A stretch of 64,000 bases of DNA from assembly GCF_003999375.1 (NCBI RefSeq), contig NZ_RJLC01000017.1:62001-126000 (forward strand), written 5' to 3'. This document shows, piece by piece, positions 1-9,549 of this stretch. The position numbers and the translations under genes were made by a program. The stretch's first letter is position 1. Each line of letters begins with the position of its first letter. The DNA comes from Pseudidiomarina mangrovi. Lineage in GTDB: Bacteria > Pseudomonadota > Gammaproteobacteria > Enterobacterales > Alteromonadaceae. The notes under the pieces were generated by a model. It searched no databases. It saw nothing but the letters and a program-made list of their open reading frames with translations, and had not been told where the DNA came from.

Positions 1-1657
1 TAACCACGCGGTTGTGTAATGCAGTGGATACCAAAATGTGGTCGAGGCTGCCGGCAAAACCATTGAATACATAGGAGTATCCTTGTGGTTCAAACACTTC
101 AATGCGGTTGTGGTAGCCGTTTTGTTTGAACCAAGTGATTGGGTCTTCCATAGCATAGGCATTGAAATCACCCAGCAATACGCTGTGTTCCACCGTGTTC
201 AACGGTGATTGTTGCATGAGTTCGGTGAGTAATTGTGCAGATTCCAGCCGAACCGCATTCCAACAGCCTTGACCGTCAGCTTGATCGGCATTGGCTTGGT
301 TACCATCGCGTGGGCATGAGCCTTTTGATTTAAAATGATTGACCGCAACGGCAAACAGCTCGCTATTATGCAAGGCTTGGAACTGCTGCACTAACGGTGG
401 TCGGCTGCGGGTACCAAATGGAGCCTGCCGTGAGGTAATAACGTCACTGTGTGGCTTCACCCGGTCAGCTCGGTAGAGCAAACCGTTGGTAATAGAATCA
501 GTACCGAAACGGCCACTATCTTGGGCCTGCGCCGCATTAACAAAGCGCCAATCGTGGCCACTGTGTTGGCGCAACGCGGTGGTTAGTTCAACAATGGCAC
601 TACTGCTGCCATAGCCGTCATTTTCAATTTCCATTAAGCCAATAATATCGGCATTCAAAGCAGTCAAGGCACTGATAATTTTATCGTGTTGACGAGCAAA
701 GTCAGCGGCGGTTTTCGCACCACGATCGGTCGGAAAGGTTTTATCTGGGCCGTTACCATTAAAGTAATTGAGCACGTTGAAGGCGGCGATACGCAGAGTT
801 TGCTCAGCCGGCGCCGGTGGGTTGGCGGGGCGCGGATTGCTGTGGCTAAATTGTGGTTGCTGGGTGGGTTGCAACTGGTAGCTGCCATTGAATTCACTCA
901 ATAGGCCAACCAATTGGCTGACGCTATCGCCACTGCGCAAGGTGTTGGTAGCAGTTAATTCGGGGCTTGGGTAGCTGATTTGAGCCGGTTTTTCGGCCTT
1001 ATTGTCATCAACGCTAAGGCGGCCAAGTAAGGCTTGTTGATTGGCAGCGTATGCGTCAGCTCCAGGTGCACTAATCTGGGTTGCGGTGAACTGTTGCTGA
1101 GCGGCAACTTGAAATTGGCCATGCCGGGCTAATGGGTAATGGCCGGTGACCACCAGGGTTTGTGCAAAGCGTACTGGCATATTCTCCAGTGCTTCAAACT
1201 GACTCATTGAGGTGACTGGCAATTGTAGTAATTGAGCGGCAGGCAGGGCTTGTTCGCCGCAGCTTTGCAGCAGTGATGGTTGGCTTAACCCGGTCACTTG
1301 TGCGGTTTCGCTAACGGTGCCGCTTAGCAGCACGGTCTGCCCCGCAGTTAGCTCGGGAAAGCCAGAGTCCGTAGCAACAAATAGTGCCTCGGAGGTGGTT
1401 ACATCCTGATCGTTATCGTGTTCCAAACTGTGCAGATAAAAGCCACCGAGTTGCTCCTCAGCTTGCCAGCTAGCGAGCACCACGCCACGCACGGTAACCT
1501 GTTGGCCGAGCAGGGAGCTGACCATGGCAGAGCCTTGAATGCTGTGAATAGGCGTGACGGCGACATCACAGGCGGCTACGGCTTGCGGTTGTTGTTGACA
1601 GCCAGCGACCAACAAAGCGGCGGTAGCGGTGATAAAAAGCGAGCGAAGAGCAACCAT
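1..1657 (-). CDS. ExeM/NucH-like extracellular endonuclease, lipoprotein, 3' end cut by window
   Basis: I read this directly from the minus strand; 552 codons are visible and the gene runs off the left edge. The N-terminus is a lipoprotein signal with lipobox VAGC and Cys20 as the lipidation site. The middle looks like an OB-fold-type region. From about residue 290 an endonuclease/exonuclease/phosphatase domain follows, with FNVLNYF, the metal-binding MEIEND, the NHFKSKG block and the catalytic GDFNA at residues 496-500. This arrangement matches the ExeM/NucH family of secreted or surface nucleases that degrade extracellular DNA. An AGGA ribosome site about 7 bases ahead supports the ATG at 1657. 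The family call is firm; the surface location is inferred from the lipobox. Confidence 0.85.
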   Translation of the reverse strand, partial: MVALRSLFITATAALLVAGCQQQPQAVAACDVAVTPIHSIQGSAMVSSLLGQQVTVRGVVLASWQAEEQLGGFYLHSLEHDNDQDVTTSEALFVATDSGFPELTAGQTVLLSGTVSETAQVTGLSQPSLLQSCGEQALPAAQLLQLPVTSMSQFEALENMPVRFAQTLVVTGHYPLARHGQFQVAAQQQFTATQISAPGADAYAANQQALLGRLSVDDNKAEKPAQISYPSPELTATNTLRSGDSVSQLVGLLSEFNGSYQLQPTQQPQFSHSNPRPANPPAPAEQTLRIAAFNVLNYFNGNGPDKTFPTDRGAKTAADFARQHDKIISALTALNADIIGLMEIENDGYGSSSAIVELTTALRQHSGHDWRFVNAAQAQDSGRFGTDSITNGLLYRADRVKPHSDVITSRQAPFGTRSRPPLVQQFQALHNSELFAVAVNHFKSKGSCPRDGNQANADQADGQGCWNAVRLESAQLLTELMQQSPLNTVEHSVLLGDFNAYAMEDPITWFKQNGYHNRIEVFEPQGYSYVFNGFAGSLDHILVSTALHNRVV

Positions 1658-1684
1658 AAATAATCCTAACAGCTAAACTAAATG

Positions 1685-2761
1685 TTACCGTCGCGCCGAT
1701 AGTTCGGTGCGTCGAATTTGTACCACCAGCGCAAATTTGGGGTGGTCAAAATAATGCGTTTCATGACTAATCACGCGACGTAATTGGTCCAGCTCAAAGC
1801 GTCGCAAAAATAGATTATTAGAACCTTGTTGCAGCGCCGCTTGAGCCTGTTCAGCCAAACTGATGCTACTAAATACTACCGGCTGTGGTTGGCGTAGCTC
1901 TAACTGACTATCAATATGCAGATAGTTGCCGACTAGGTAGATGTGCAGCAAGCCATCGAGCTCCCATACCGGCTGTTGCGCTAGTTGGCTGACATCCACA
2001 GTGGGCGGTGGCGGCGGTGTATCGGCTTGTTGTACCCGGAAGGTGAGCTGCCCTTGCTGTTGTAACTCCATTAATTGTTGCAGCGGATCGGCCTGTATGG
2101 GCTGGTCGGCATGGCCGACTGACCATTGCCGTGGCGGCCGTTGATAGCCGCTGGGCAGAAACGCTTCGGCATAGTTGCGGCCACCAAATAGGCGCATTTG
2201 AAAGTCTTGATTGCGGTTAAACACCGGCTGTCTGTAGGTGACGTGTAGCAGTGGGGTTGCCACCTTGCGGCGCACCAATTGTTGGCGCAGTTCGGTGAGC
2301 TGATGGGCACTGGCTGGCATCAAAAACGGTTGACTGGTTTGGTTGATATCACCGCCACCACCATCAATGACTACCGGCGCCTCAGCAAAACTGGCTAAGA
2401 TACGTTGCGGCTGATACCAATCCTTGCCATCTGGCAGGTTGAGTTCGGCCCAATCATGACAGGGTAGCGCTGTGCTATCGGTAAAGATGGTTTGCCAATT
2501 GTCACGCGGGCATTCCGGCAATTGCTGTAACAGGGCCCAAAAATTGGGCGCATAGTAACCGCTCAACAAGTCATTGGCAGTGGCTTTTGCGGTGGCTGGC
2601 GGCAACCAATCAAAATGTTCCACCGGGCCGTCGGGCTGCTGGTGTTTGATGACTAATACTTCCACCTCAAACCAGCGTAACTCGGCAGCATCGGTTTGTG
2701 CCCAAGCAGGCATTGCCGTTAGCGCCAAAGCCCATGGCATTAATCGAATTAGCCAGCTCAT
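1685..2761 (-). CDS. csiV: CsiV-like periplasmic protein (regulator of PBP1A in Vibrio)
   Basis: This 358-residue protein has a cleavable Sec signal (about residues 1-21, ending AWA-Q) and no other membrane segment. The opening WFEVEVLVIKH is typical of the CsiV family. In Vibrio cholerae CsiV binds peptidoglycan and helps LpoA activate the cell wall synthase PBP1A. The gene starts 31 bases after the mfd stop on the same strand, so it is probably co-transcribed with mfd; csiV next to mfd is a gammaproteobacterial arrangement I recall from Vibrio. A glutamine- and proline-rich stretch (PPPPPT) lies in the second half. The family assignment rests on the N-terminal motif, length and position, so the symbol is tentative. 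Confidence 0.65.
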   Translation of the reverse strand: MSWLIRLMPWALALTAMPAWAQTDAAELRWFEVEVLVIKHQQPDGPVEHFDWLPPATAKATANDLLSGYYAPNFWALLQQLPECPRDNWQTIFTDSTALPCHDWAELNLPDGKDWYQPQRILASFAEAPVVIDGGGGDINQTSQPFLMPASAHQLTELRQQLVRRKVATPLLHVTYRQPVFNRNQDFQMRLFGGRNYAEAFLPSGYQRPPRQWSVGHADQPIQADPLQQLMELQQQGQLTFRVQQADTPPPPPTVDVSQLAQQPVWELDGLLHIYLVGNYLHIDSQLELRQPQPVVFSSISLAEQAQAALQQGSNNLFLRRFELDQLRRVISHETHYFDHPKFALVVQIRRTELSARR

Positions 2762-2792
2762 GATTGATGGGTTCCTCTATGGCTCACTGCGG

Positions 2793-5700
2793 TTATGGCT
2801 CATTACGGTGTTGATTAAAGTCGTGTAATAGCGACTCTACCAGTTTCAAGCGGGCTTGAGTATCGTCAATTTTGCCAAGAACACGTAAACGATTCGGCCC
2901 GTCTAAGCGATAGTGTTGCGGTTGCTGTTGCATTAGTTCAATCAGATAGCTGACTGAAATCTTGGTGGTTGCAGCAAATTCAATACTTATGCCCTGCGGG
3001 CCGCCATCAATTTTACGAATGCCAAGACTATTAGCTATCTGCCGCAGGGTGGCAATACGGATTAAATTTTTCACCGGCTCGGGCAATAACCCAAAGCGGT
3101 CAATCAGCTCAATCTGCAGGTCATCTAGAGCGCTAGTATCTGCAGCGCTAGCAATGCGTTTGTAGAGACTGAGGCGCTGGTTGACATCGGCAATGTAATC
3201 ATCAGGTAGCAATGCAGCAATCCGGAGGTCAATGTCCGATTGTTGCTGGAGCAGTTGATCAAGCGCTGGCTCACGCCCTTCGCGCAGGGCCTGAACCGCT
3301 TGTTCGAGCATCTCCATATACAAACTAAAGCCAATACTCTCAATTTGACCGCTTTGCTCATCACCGAGCAACTCCCCGGCACCACGGATCTCCAGATCGT
3401 GGGTGGCGAGCATAAAACCGGCTCCTAAATCTTCTAGTTGAGCAATGGCTTCTAACCGTTTTAAGGCATCTTTGGTCATGCGCTTGGGGTGCGGGGTCAG
3501 CAAATAAGCGTAGGCTTGGTGGTGCGAACGACCAACACGACCGCGTAATTGATGCATTTGCGCTAAACCTAAATGATCAGCACGGTCCATAATGATGGTG
3601 TTTGCCGTCGGTACGTCAATACCGGTCTCAACAATAGTGGTACAGACCAAGACGTTAAAGCGTTGATGGTAAAAGTCGGACATGATGCGTTCAAGATCGC
3701 GTTCCCGCATTTGTCCGTGAGCTACGGTGATGCGCGCTTCTGGCACCAGTTGTTCGAGGTCGGCGGCGGTTTTGGCGATAGTATCGACATTGTTATGCAA
3801 AAAGTAGACTTGGCCGCCGCGAAGGATCTCCCGCAAAATGGCCTCACGAATAGTCGCCTCATCGTATTCGCGCACAAAAGTCTTCACCGCCAGGCGCTTG
3901 GCTGGCGGGGTGGCGATGATGGATAGATCGCGGACACCATGCATTGCCATATTCAAGGTGCGAGGAATAGGTGTCGCGGTGAGGGTGAGAATATCTACGT
4001 CCGCGCGCATGCGCTTGATGGCCTCTTTTTGGCGCACTCCAAAGCGGTGTTCTTCATCCACAATCAACAAGCCCAAGTCGTGAAACGTCACTGAGTCTTG
4101 GAGCAATTTATGGGTACCGATGACCAAGTCCACTTTTCCTGCTTTTAGGTCGGCTAAAATTTGCGTGGTTTGTTTGGCGCTTTTGAAACGCGACAGCACC
4201 TCTACCCGAATGGGCCAATCGGCAAAGCGATCTTTAAAGTTCTCGTAATGCTGTTGCGCTAGTAGTGTTGTGGGTACCAGTACTGCCACTTGTTTACCGG
4301 CATTGACGGCGACAAAGGCAGCGCGCATCGCTACTTCAGTTTTACCAAAACCTACATCACCGCACACCAAGCGGTCCATGGCTCGTGGCGCTTGCATATC
4401 GTTGAGTACACCGCTAATTGCGCTTTGCTGGTCGTCGGTTTCCTCAAACGGGAAGCCATTGGCGAAGCGTTGATAATCGCTGTGATCGAAGGTGAATGGA
4501 AAGCCCGGTTTAGCTTCACGGCGGGCATAGACATCCAAAAGTTCTGCCGCGACATCACGAATTTTCTCGGCGGCCTTGCGCTTGGCCCGTTCCCATTGGT
4601 CATTGCCTAATTTGTGGAGTGGCGCGGCAGACTCTTCACCACCGCTGTAGCGGCTCAATAAATGCAGTGACGCTACGGGCACATACAATTTGCTTTGATG
4701 GGCGTACTCAATGGTAACGAATTCGGTGGTGATTCCACCGGAATCAAGAGTTTGCAGGCCTTGATAACGGCCCACGCCATGTTCAAGGTGCACTACCGGT
4801 TGGCCGATTTTTAATTCAGCTAGGTTGCGGACTAAATGCTCACTGGCCAGTGCTTGTTTTTGCTCACGGCGGCGGCGCTGAATGATGCGGCTGCCCAGCA
4901 GCTCGGTCTCGGTAATCAGAACTAATTTGGCTTCTGCCAGACTGAACGAATGGATCAGTGGCGCTACTACTACGGCACTGCGTTCATTGCTGGTTAGAAA
5001 GGCATCAACGCTGGCGCATTCTGGTAATGCCAAGCGCAGTGGTGCCAATAGCTCTTTTAAGCTTTCGCGACGGCCAGCAGATTCCACCGCAAATAGCACC
5101 CGATAGCCCTCGGCAAAGTGCTGCTCGAGTTGTTGACGAAGGCTTTGCAGCGGTTCTTTCGCCTGATGATTAACGGCAATGGCAGTCAAGGCTTGGGTGG
5201 CAAACTGCTGCGGCCCCGGTTGTGGCTTATCGGCAGGGATCAGTGCGCGAATCCGCGGCCGACGTTTGAATTCTCCGTGCAGCTGATCAACGGTGAGAAA
5301 TAACTGCTGCGGTGCCAGTAACGGCCGTTGCTGATCGTAGCGGCGTTGTTCATAACGTTGGCTGACGTCGTGCCACAGGCCATCAACTGCGGTCTGTAAG
5401 TCGCCGCAGGTAACCAGCAAGGTGTCATCGGGCAGATAGTCAAATAAACTGGCGGTGTCGGCAAAGAACAGCGGTAGATAGTATTCGATACCACCAGGTA
5501 GTTGGCGCTGTGAGACTTGATAATAGACCGAGTCACGCTCGTTGGAGGCGCCGAACAGTTCACGGTAACGGGCGCGGAACTGTTCAATACCGCTATCATC
5601 AGTGGGGAACTCATGCGCCGGTAACAGATTAATGGCATCGATGGTGCCGGCTGACAACTGGGTGTCTGGGTCAAAGATACGAATGGAATCCACTTCGGTA

Positions 5701-6272
5701 TCAAAAAAATCAATGCGGTAGGGCACACTGCTTCCCATCGGGAACAAATCCAGCAACGAACCTCGAGCACAGAACTCACCATGCTCCATGACTTGCTGGA
5801 CATGGCGATAGCCGGCCCGTTCGAGGCGCAGGCGCAGGGCATGGATATCAAGATGCTGCTGCTTGCGTACTTGTAATGCTTGCCCAGCAACATAATCTGT
5901 CGGCGCCAACCGATGCATGAGGGTGTTGAGCGATACAATCAAGGCGCCACGCTGCAAGCTGGGTAATTTTGCCAACACACTTAAGCGTTCTGAGATAATA
6001 TCTTGATGCGGCGAAAAGCTGTCATATGGCAGCGTTTCCCAATCGGGGAATACCCACACGGCAGCAGCTGAATCGGGTAAGAAGGCATTGATTTCTTGTT
6101 CCAGCCGATGCGCTTGCGGTGCGTCTGGGGTAACAATAAGCAATGGTCGAGTTTGTTGCTGAAGCAGTTTAGCCAGCGCCAATGCAACGCTGCTGCCAGC
6201 CAATTGCTGCCAACTGATATCTTGGGTTGCCGACAGTGGGAACGGTGGCGATAAAACAGAAGCCTTGGTCAT
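2793..6272 (-). CDS. mfd: Transcription-repair coupling factor Mfd
   Basis: This 1159-residue protein has the full Mfd layout: an N-terminal UvrB-like module, a RNA polymerase interaction domain, a superfamily 2 translocase and a C-terminal TRCF domain. The translocase shows Walker A GDVGFGKT at about 638-645, the DEEH box at 739-742, the TATPIPRT motif and the QLRGRVGRS motif VI. Mfd displaces RNA polymerase stalled at lesions and recruits UvrA. Length is close to the E. coli protein (1148). It is divergent from lolC, with about 120 bases between the starts, and is followed by csiV. Nothing is missing. Confidence 0.98.
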   Translation of the reverse strand: MTKASVLSPPFPLSATQDISWQQLAGSSVALALAKLLQQQTRPLLIVTPDAPQAHRLEQEINAFLPDSAAAVWVFPDWETLPYDSFSPHQDIISERLSVLAKLPSLQRGALIVSLNTLMHRLAPTDYVAGQALQVRKQQHLDIHALRLRLERAGYRHVQQVMEHGEFCARGSLLDLFPMGSSVPYRIDFFDTEVDSIRIFDPDTQLSAGTIDAINLLPAHEFPTDDSGIEQFRARYRELFGASNERDSVYYQVSQRQLPGGIEYYLPLFFADTASLFDYLPDDTLLVTCGDLQTAVDGLWHDVSQRYEQRRYDQQRPLLAPQQLFLTVDQLHGEFKRRPRIRALIPADKPQPGPQQFATQALTAIAVNHQAKEPLQSLRQQLEQHFAEGYRVLFAVESAGRRESLKELLAPLRLALPECASVDAFLTSNERSAVVVAPLIHSFSLAEAKLVLITETELLGSRIIQRRRREQKQALASEHLVRNLAELKIGQPVVHLEHGVGRYQGLQTLDSGGITTEFVTIEYAHQSKLYVPVASLHLLSRYSGGEESAAPLHKLGNDQWERAKRKAAEKIRDVAAELLDVYARREAKPGFPFTFDHSDYQRFANGFPFEETDDQQSAISGVLNDMQAPRAMDRLVCGDVGFGKTEVAMRAAFVAVNAGKQVAVLVPTTLLAQQHYENFKDRFADWPIRVEVLSRFKSAKQTTQILADLKAGKVDLVIGTHKLLQDSVTFHDLGLLIVDEEHRFGVRQKEAIKRMRADVDILTLTATPIPRTLNMAMHGVRDLSIIATPPAKRLAVKTFVREYDEATIREAILREILRGGQVYFLHNNVDTIAKTAADLEQLVPEARITVAHGQMRERDLERIMSDFYHQRFNVLVCTTIVETGIDVPTANTIIMDRADHLGLAQMHQLRGRVGRSHHQAYAYLLTPHPKRMTKDALKRLEAIAQLEDLGAGFMLATHDLEIRGAGELLGDEQSGQIESIGFSLYMEMLEQAVQALREGREPALDQLLQQQSDIDLRIAALLPDDYIADVNQRLSLYKRIASAADTSALDDLQIELIDRFGLLPEPVKNLIRIATLRQIANSLGIRKIDGGPQGISIEFAATTKISVSYLIELMQQQPQHYRLDGPNRLRVLGKIDDTQARLKLVESLLHDFNQHRNEP

Positions 6273-6396
6273 AAGTGTGTGTTGATTCTTAATAACAGCG
6301 GGTTTGTTAGCGTGTAGGCAAGTATACCTGAAGTTGTCGCTTGGATCAGTGGCAAGATTTCTTTATGCTTGCAACGCACCATGGTTTTCATTGGAG

Positions 6397-7638
6397 ATGC
6401 CCTTGTCGGCCGTATTTTTTATTGCTCAACGCTTTGCCCGTTCTAATTACGGTAATCGCTTTGCTCGCTTTATCAATCGCTTTTCGTTGGCCGGCATTAT
6501 GCTTGGTGTTGCAGCGTTGATTGTGGTCGGCTCGGTGATGAACGGCTTTGAACAACAACTTAAAGAACGCATTTTAGGTGTGGTGCCGCAATTATCGATT
6601 GTCCCCAGCAACGGCTTAGCCTTGGTTGATTGGCAGCCACTTGCCGAGCAATTACCAGCGCTACCACAACAAACCGCGTTATTGCCGCAGGTGCTCAGCG
6701 CCGGCGTGGTGCAACAGCAAGGGCAACTCAAGCCGATTTTTATGCAAGGCATATTTGCCGACTATCCCGGCAGTGAGGTGCAGTTAGCACCGTTGCGGCA
6801 GCAGCTTCAGGTCGGTGATTTCTCGGCCTTACAAGCTGGTAGCTATAAGGTGTTGATTGGTCAACAACTGGCTACTGAACTGAACCTTTGGCCAGGCGAC
6901 AGCATGCGTATTGTTGCCGCCGCAGGGGGCACCTATACCCCGTTTGGCTTGGTACCGTCACAGCGGCAATTTGAAGTTGCCGGTATTATTGCCATGCAAT
7001 CTGAAGCAGACGCGCAACTAGTGGTGATGCATGGCGTTGATGCGGCACGGCTGTTGCGCCTCGGGGATGACCAAATCACCGCGTTACGCTATTTCTTCAG
7101 CGACCCATTTGCCGCGCTTGCCGCTCAACAGCAGCTCGATACCTTGTTAAACGACAACTATCGCAGTGAAAGCTGGCGCCAACGTTATGGCGAATTGTTT
7201 GATGCGGTGGCACTGGAAAAAGCCATGATCACCATGATGCTGGGGCTGATCATTGCCGTTGCTGCGTTCAACATTGTGTCGTCACTGATGATGGTTATCC
7301 AAGATAAACGGGCCGATATCGCGATCTTGCAGACCATGGGGCTGCGCCGCCGCTCACTGTACTGGATCTTTGTTATCCATGGTCTGCGTAATGGCATTAT
7401 TGGCGGACTGTTAGGGTGCGCCCTAGGGGTCGGCTTGAGCCTCGGTTTGAATGATCTACTCTGGGCCTTTGGCGTACAAACCGACTTTACCGCCGATGGC
7501 GGCCTACCGGTGCGACTAGTCACCACACAAATTGTGCTGATTGTGGTCACTGCCATGCTATTAACTCTGCTTGCTACACTCTACCCAGCGTGGCGAGCCA
7601 GTCGAATTTTGCCCGCGGAGGCACTGCGCTATGAATGA
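6397..7638 (+). CDS. lolC: Lipoprotein-releasing ABC transporter permease LolC
   Basis: This 413-residue inner-membrane permease has an N-terminal membrane helix (RFINRFSLAGIMLGVAALIVVGSVMNGF), a large periplasmic domain, then three C-terminal helices ending in the LYPAWRASRILPAEALRYE signature of LolC/E and FtsX-like permeases. With LolD and LolE it extracts outer-membrane lipoproteins from the inner membrane and hands them to LolA. The open frame extends upstream to 6304, but homology begins at ATG 6397. The GGAG at 6393-6396 touches that ATG and sits 6 bases before an in-frame TTG at 6403, so TTG 6403 may be the real start. The last 8 bases overlap lolD. Confidence 0.93.
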   Translation: MPLSAVFFIAQRFARSNYGNRFARFINRFSLAGIMLGVAALIVVGSVMNGFEQQLKERILGVVPQLSIVPSNGLALVDWQPLAEQLPALPQQTALLPQVLSAGVVQQQGQLKPIFMQGIFADYPGSEVQLAPLRQQLQVGDFSALQAGSYKVLIGQQLATELNLWPGDSMRIVAAAGGTYTPFGLVPSQRQFEVAGIIAMQSEADAQLVVMHGVDAARLLRLGDDQITALRYFFSDPFAALAAQQQLDTLLNDNYRSESWRQRYGELFDAVALEKAMITMMLGLIIAVAAFNIVSSLMMVIQDKRADIAILQTMGLRRRSLYWIFVIHGLRNGIIGGLLGCALGVGLSLGLNDLLWAFGVQTDFTADGGLPVRLVTTQIVLIVVTAMLLTLLATLYPAWRASRILPAEALRYE

Positions 7639-8332
7639 TGTGTTATTGGCTTGTCAGCAATTAAGCCGGGTCTATCAAGACGGTCAGCGGCAACTGCAAG
7701 TCCTCAATCAGGTCGATTTGCAGATTCAACAGGGCGATATGGTTGCTATTGTGGGTAGTTCAGGATCGGGTAAAAGTACCTTGTTGCACTGCTTAGGGGG
7801 GCTTGACCAACCTAGTTCCGGTGCGGTGACCTATCGTGGCCAAGCCATTACCCAGTGGTCGCCGAATCAGCTAGCTGACTGGCGTAATCAAGCGCTGGGT
7901 TTTGTTTATCAGTTTCATCATTTATTACCCGAATTTAATGCTCTCGAGAATGTTGCTATGCCGCAACTTATTGCTGGACACTCGCAGCGTTTAGCCATGC
8001 AACGAGCTGCCGAAATGTTGGCTTTTGTTGGTTTAAGCGAGCGCCAGCAGCACCGTCCGGCTGAGCTATCAGGCGGTGAGCGGCAGCGTGTCGCTATTGC
8101 CCGGGCATTGGTTAATCAGCCACAATTGGTGCTCGCCGATGAACCAACCGGCAACTTGGACGCGCAAACCGCTGAGCAAATTTATGCGCTGATGCAGCGC
8201 CTGAATCAGCAATTGGGTACCGCATTTGTGATCGTCACTCATGATCAACATCTAGCCCATCAATTACCGCGGGTGTTGCATTTGCACCGCGGCCAATTGC
8301 AAGCCGTGGCAAGTGAGCAAGCGGCATGCTAG
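7631..8332 (+). CDS. lolD: Lipoprotein-releasing ABC transporter ATPase LolD
   Basis: This 233-residue ATPase powers LolCE. Counting from ATG 7631 it has Walker A GSSGSGKST at 42-50, the Q-loop region YQFHHLLPEF, the signature LSGGE at 146-150, Walker B LVLADEPTGNLD and the switch histidine in VTHD. The frame is open 20 codons further upstream, but that stretch lies inside lolC. ATG 7631 lies just before the lolC stop (8-bp overlap), which fits translational coupling, and the resulting protein matches the family length. The stop overlaps the lolE start by 7 bases. Confidence 0.97.
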   Translation: MNDVLLACQQLSRVYQDGQRQLQVLNQVDLQIQQGDMVAIVGSSGSGKSTLLHCLGGLDQPSSGAVTYRGQAITQWSPNQLADWRNQALGFVYQFHHLLPEFNALENVAMPQLIAGHSQRLAMQRAAEMLAFVGLSERQQHRPAELSGGERQRVAIARALVNQPQLVLADEPTGNLDAQTAEQIYALMQRLNQQLGTAFVIVTHDQHLAHQLPRVLHLHRGQLQAVASEQAAC

Positions 8333-9549
8333 CGCAAGTGCGGTTGACCTTTGCGCTAGCCCGGCGCTTTCGTGCTGGCCGTGAACGCAGTGGCTTTTTA
8401 TCATTTATCTCAGCATCATCAACCTTAGGCATCGCCTTAGGTTGCGCCGCCTTTATTGCTGGCCTGAGTGTCATGAATGGTTTTGCTGATGTATTGCAAC
8501 AACGTTTTTTAAGCTTGATACCGCAGGTAGAATTGCGCGCGGTAAACGGCACCTTGCAGCAGCCGCAACAACTCATTGAGCAAGCGCTGGCGCATCCACA
8601 GGTGCGTGCTGCGCAACCGGTGATCCGTAGCCAAGCTATGATTCAGCAAGGTGCGCGGTTTACTGCCTTGCAGGTGAATGGTATTGCGCTTGAGCAACCT
8701 CAAGCTATTGCTGACTATATGCCGGCCACGGCATGGCAGGCGTTGCAGCAGCCCAATAGTATCGTGTTAGGAAGTGGTTTAGCGAAGCTATTGGATTTAA
8801 CGGTCAATGACACCATCACGGTGTTGGTGGCGGACCAGCAAAGCTTTCGGCAGCCGCAACGTAAAGTGATGACCGTAGCTGGTGTGTTTCATTTTGGCGG
8901 CACCGTCGACCATTATATGGGGTATACCTCGCTGGCTAACGCCCGCGAATTACTCGGCATGGACACCGGCGTCACGGCCATTGACGTACAGATACGCGAT
9001 ATCTTTGAAAGTGGTCAGGTAGCTACCGCTATTGGCCGGCAAAGTAGTGAGTATTTGTATCTTGATCATTGGATGCGCAGTCATGGTCACCTATACCGCG
9101 ATATTTTACTGGTACGCTTAATCATGTATGTGGTGTTGGTGCTGGTATTGGCGGTTGCCTGCTTTAATATTGTTTCAACGCTGATTATGACGGTGCAAGA
9201 AAAGCTACGTCACATCGGGATATTGCGCACCATGGGCTTACGTCGGGCGCACATGATGCAGGTATTCGTGTGGCAAGGCCTACAGAACGGTGCATTTGGT
9301 GTGTTGTTGGGGGTGTGCGGCGGCATGCTGTTGACTATCAGTATTCCACAGCTGTTAGGGTGGCTGCAGCAACTCACCGGCAGCAGCGTTTTGGCTGGCG
9401 ATGTATACTTTGTCGATAGTATTCCGGCGCGGTTAGCATGGCAGGATGTACTGCTCGTAGCACTGGCCGCCTTAGTCATGAGCATGATTGCCACGTTGTA
9501 TCCAGCGTGGCGAGCCGGCACCATTGAAGTGATTGAAGCGTTGGAGTAA
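8326..9549 (+). CDS. lolE: Lipoprotein-releasing ABC transporter permease LolE
   Basis: This 407-residue permease is a paralogue of LolC: N-terminal helix with GCAAFIAGLSVMNGFADVLQQRF, a periplasmic domain of about 200 residues, and three C-terminal helices ending LYPAWRAGTIEVIEALE. It pairs with LolC in the asymmetric LolCDE complex that releases lipoproteins. The ATG lies inside the end of lolD, giving a three-gene overlapping operon. Its stop abuts the stop of the convergent DUF2062 gene with no base between them, so any transcription end signal must lie inside a coding region. Confidence 0.96.
   Translation: MLAQVRLTFALARRFRAGRERSGFLSFISASSTLGIALGCAAFIAGLSVMNGFADVLQQRFLSLIPQVELRAVNGTLQQPQQLIEQALAHPQVRAAQPVIRSQAMIQQGARFTALQVNGIALEQPQAIADYMPATAWQALQQPNSIVLGSGLAKLLDLTVNDTITVLVADQQSFRQPQRKVMTVAGVFHFGGTVDHYMGYTSLANARELLGMDTGVTAIDVQIRDIFESGQVATAIGRQSSEYLYLDHWMRSHGHLYRDILLVRLIMYVVLVLVLAVACFNIVSTLIMTVQEKLRHIGILRTMGLRRAHMMQVFVWQGLQNGAFGVLLGVCGGMLLTISIPQLLGWLQQLTGSSVLAGDVYFVDSIPARLAWQDVLLVALAALVMSMIATLYPAWRAGTIEVIEALE

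Noticed and set aside
5240-5938. 232-codon antisense frame inside mfd
   Set aside because: Mfd is complete and conserved across this stretch; the opposite-frame product is Cys/Trp-rich and unlike any protein, as expected for a codon-bias shadow.
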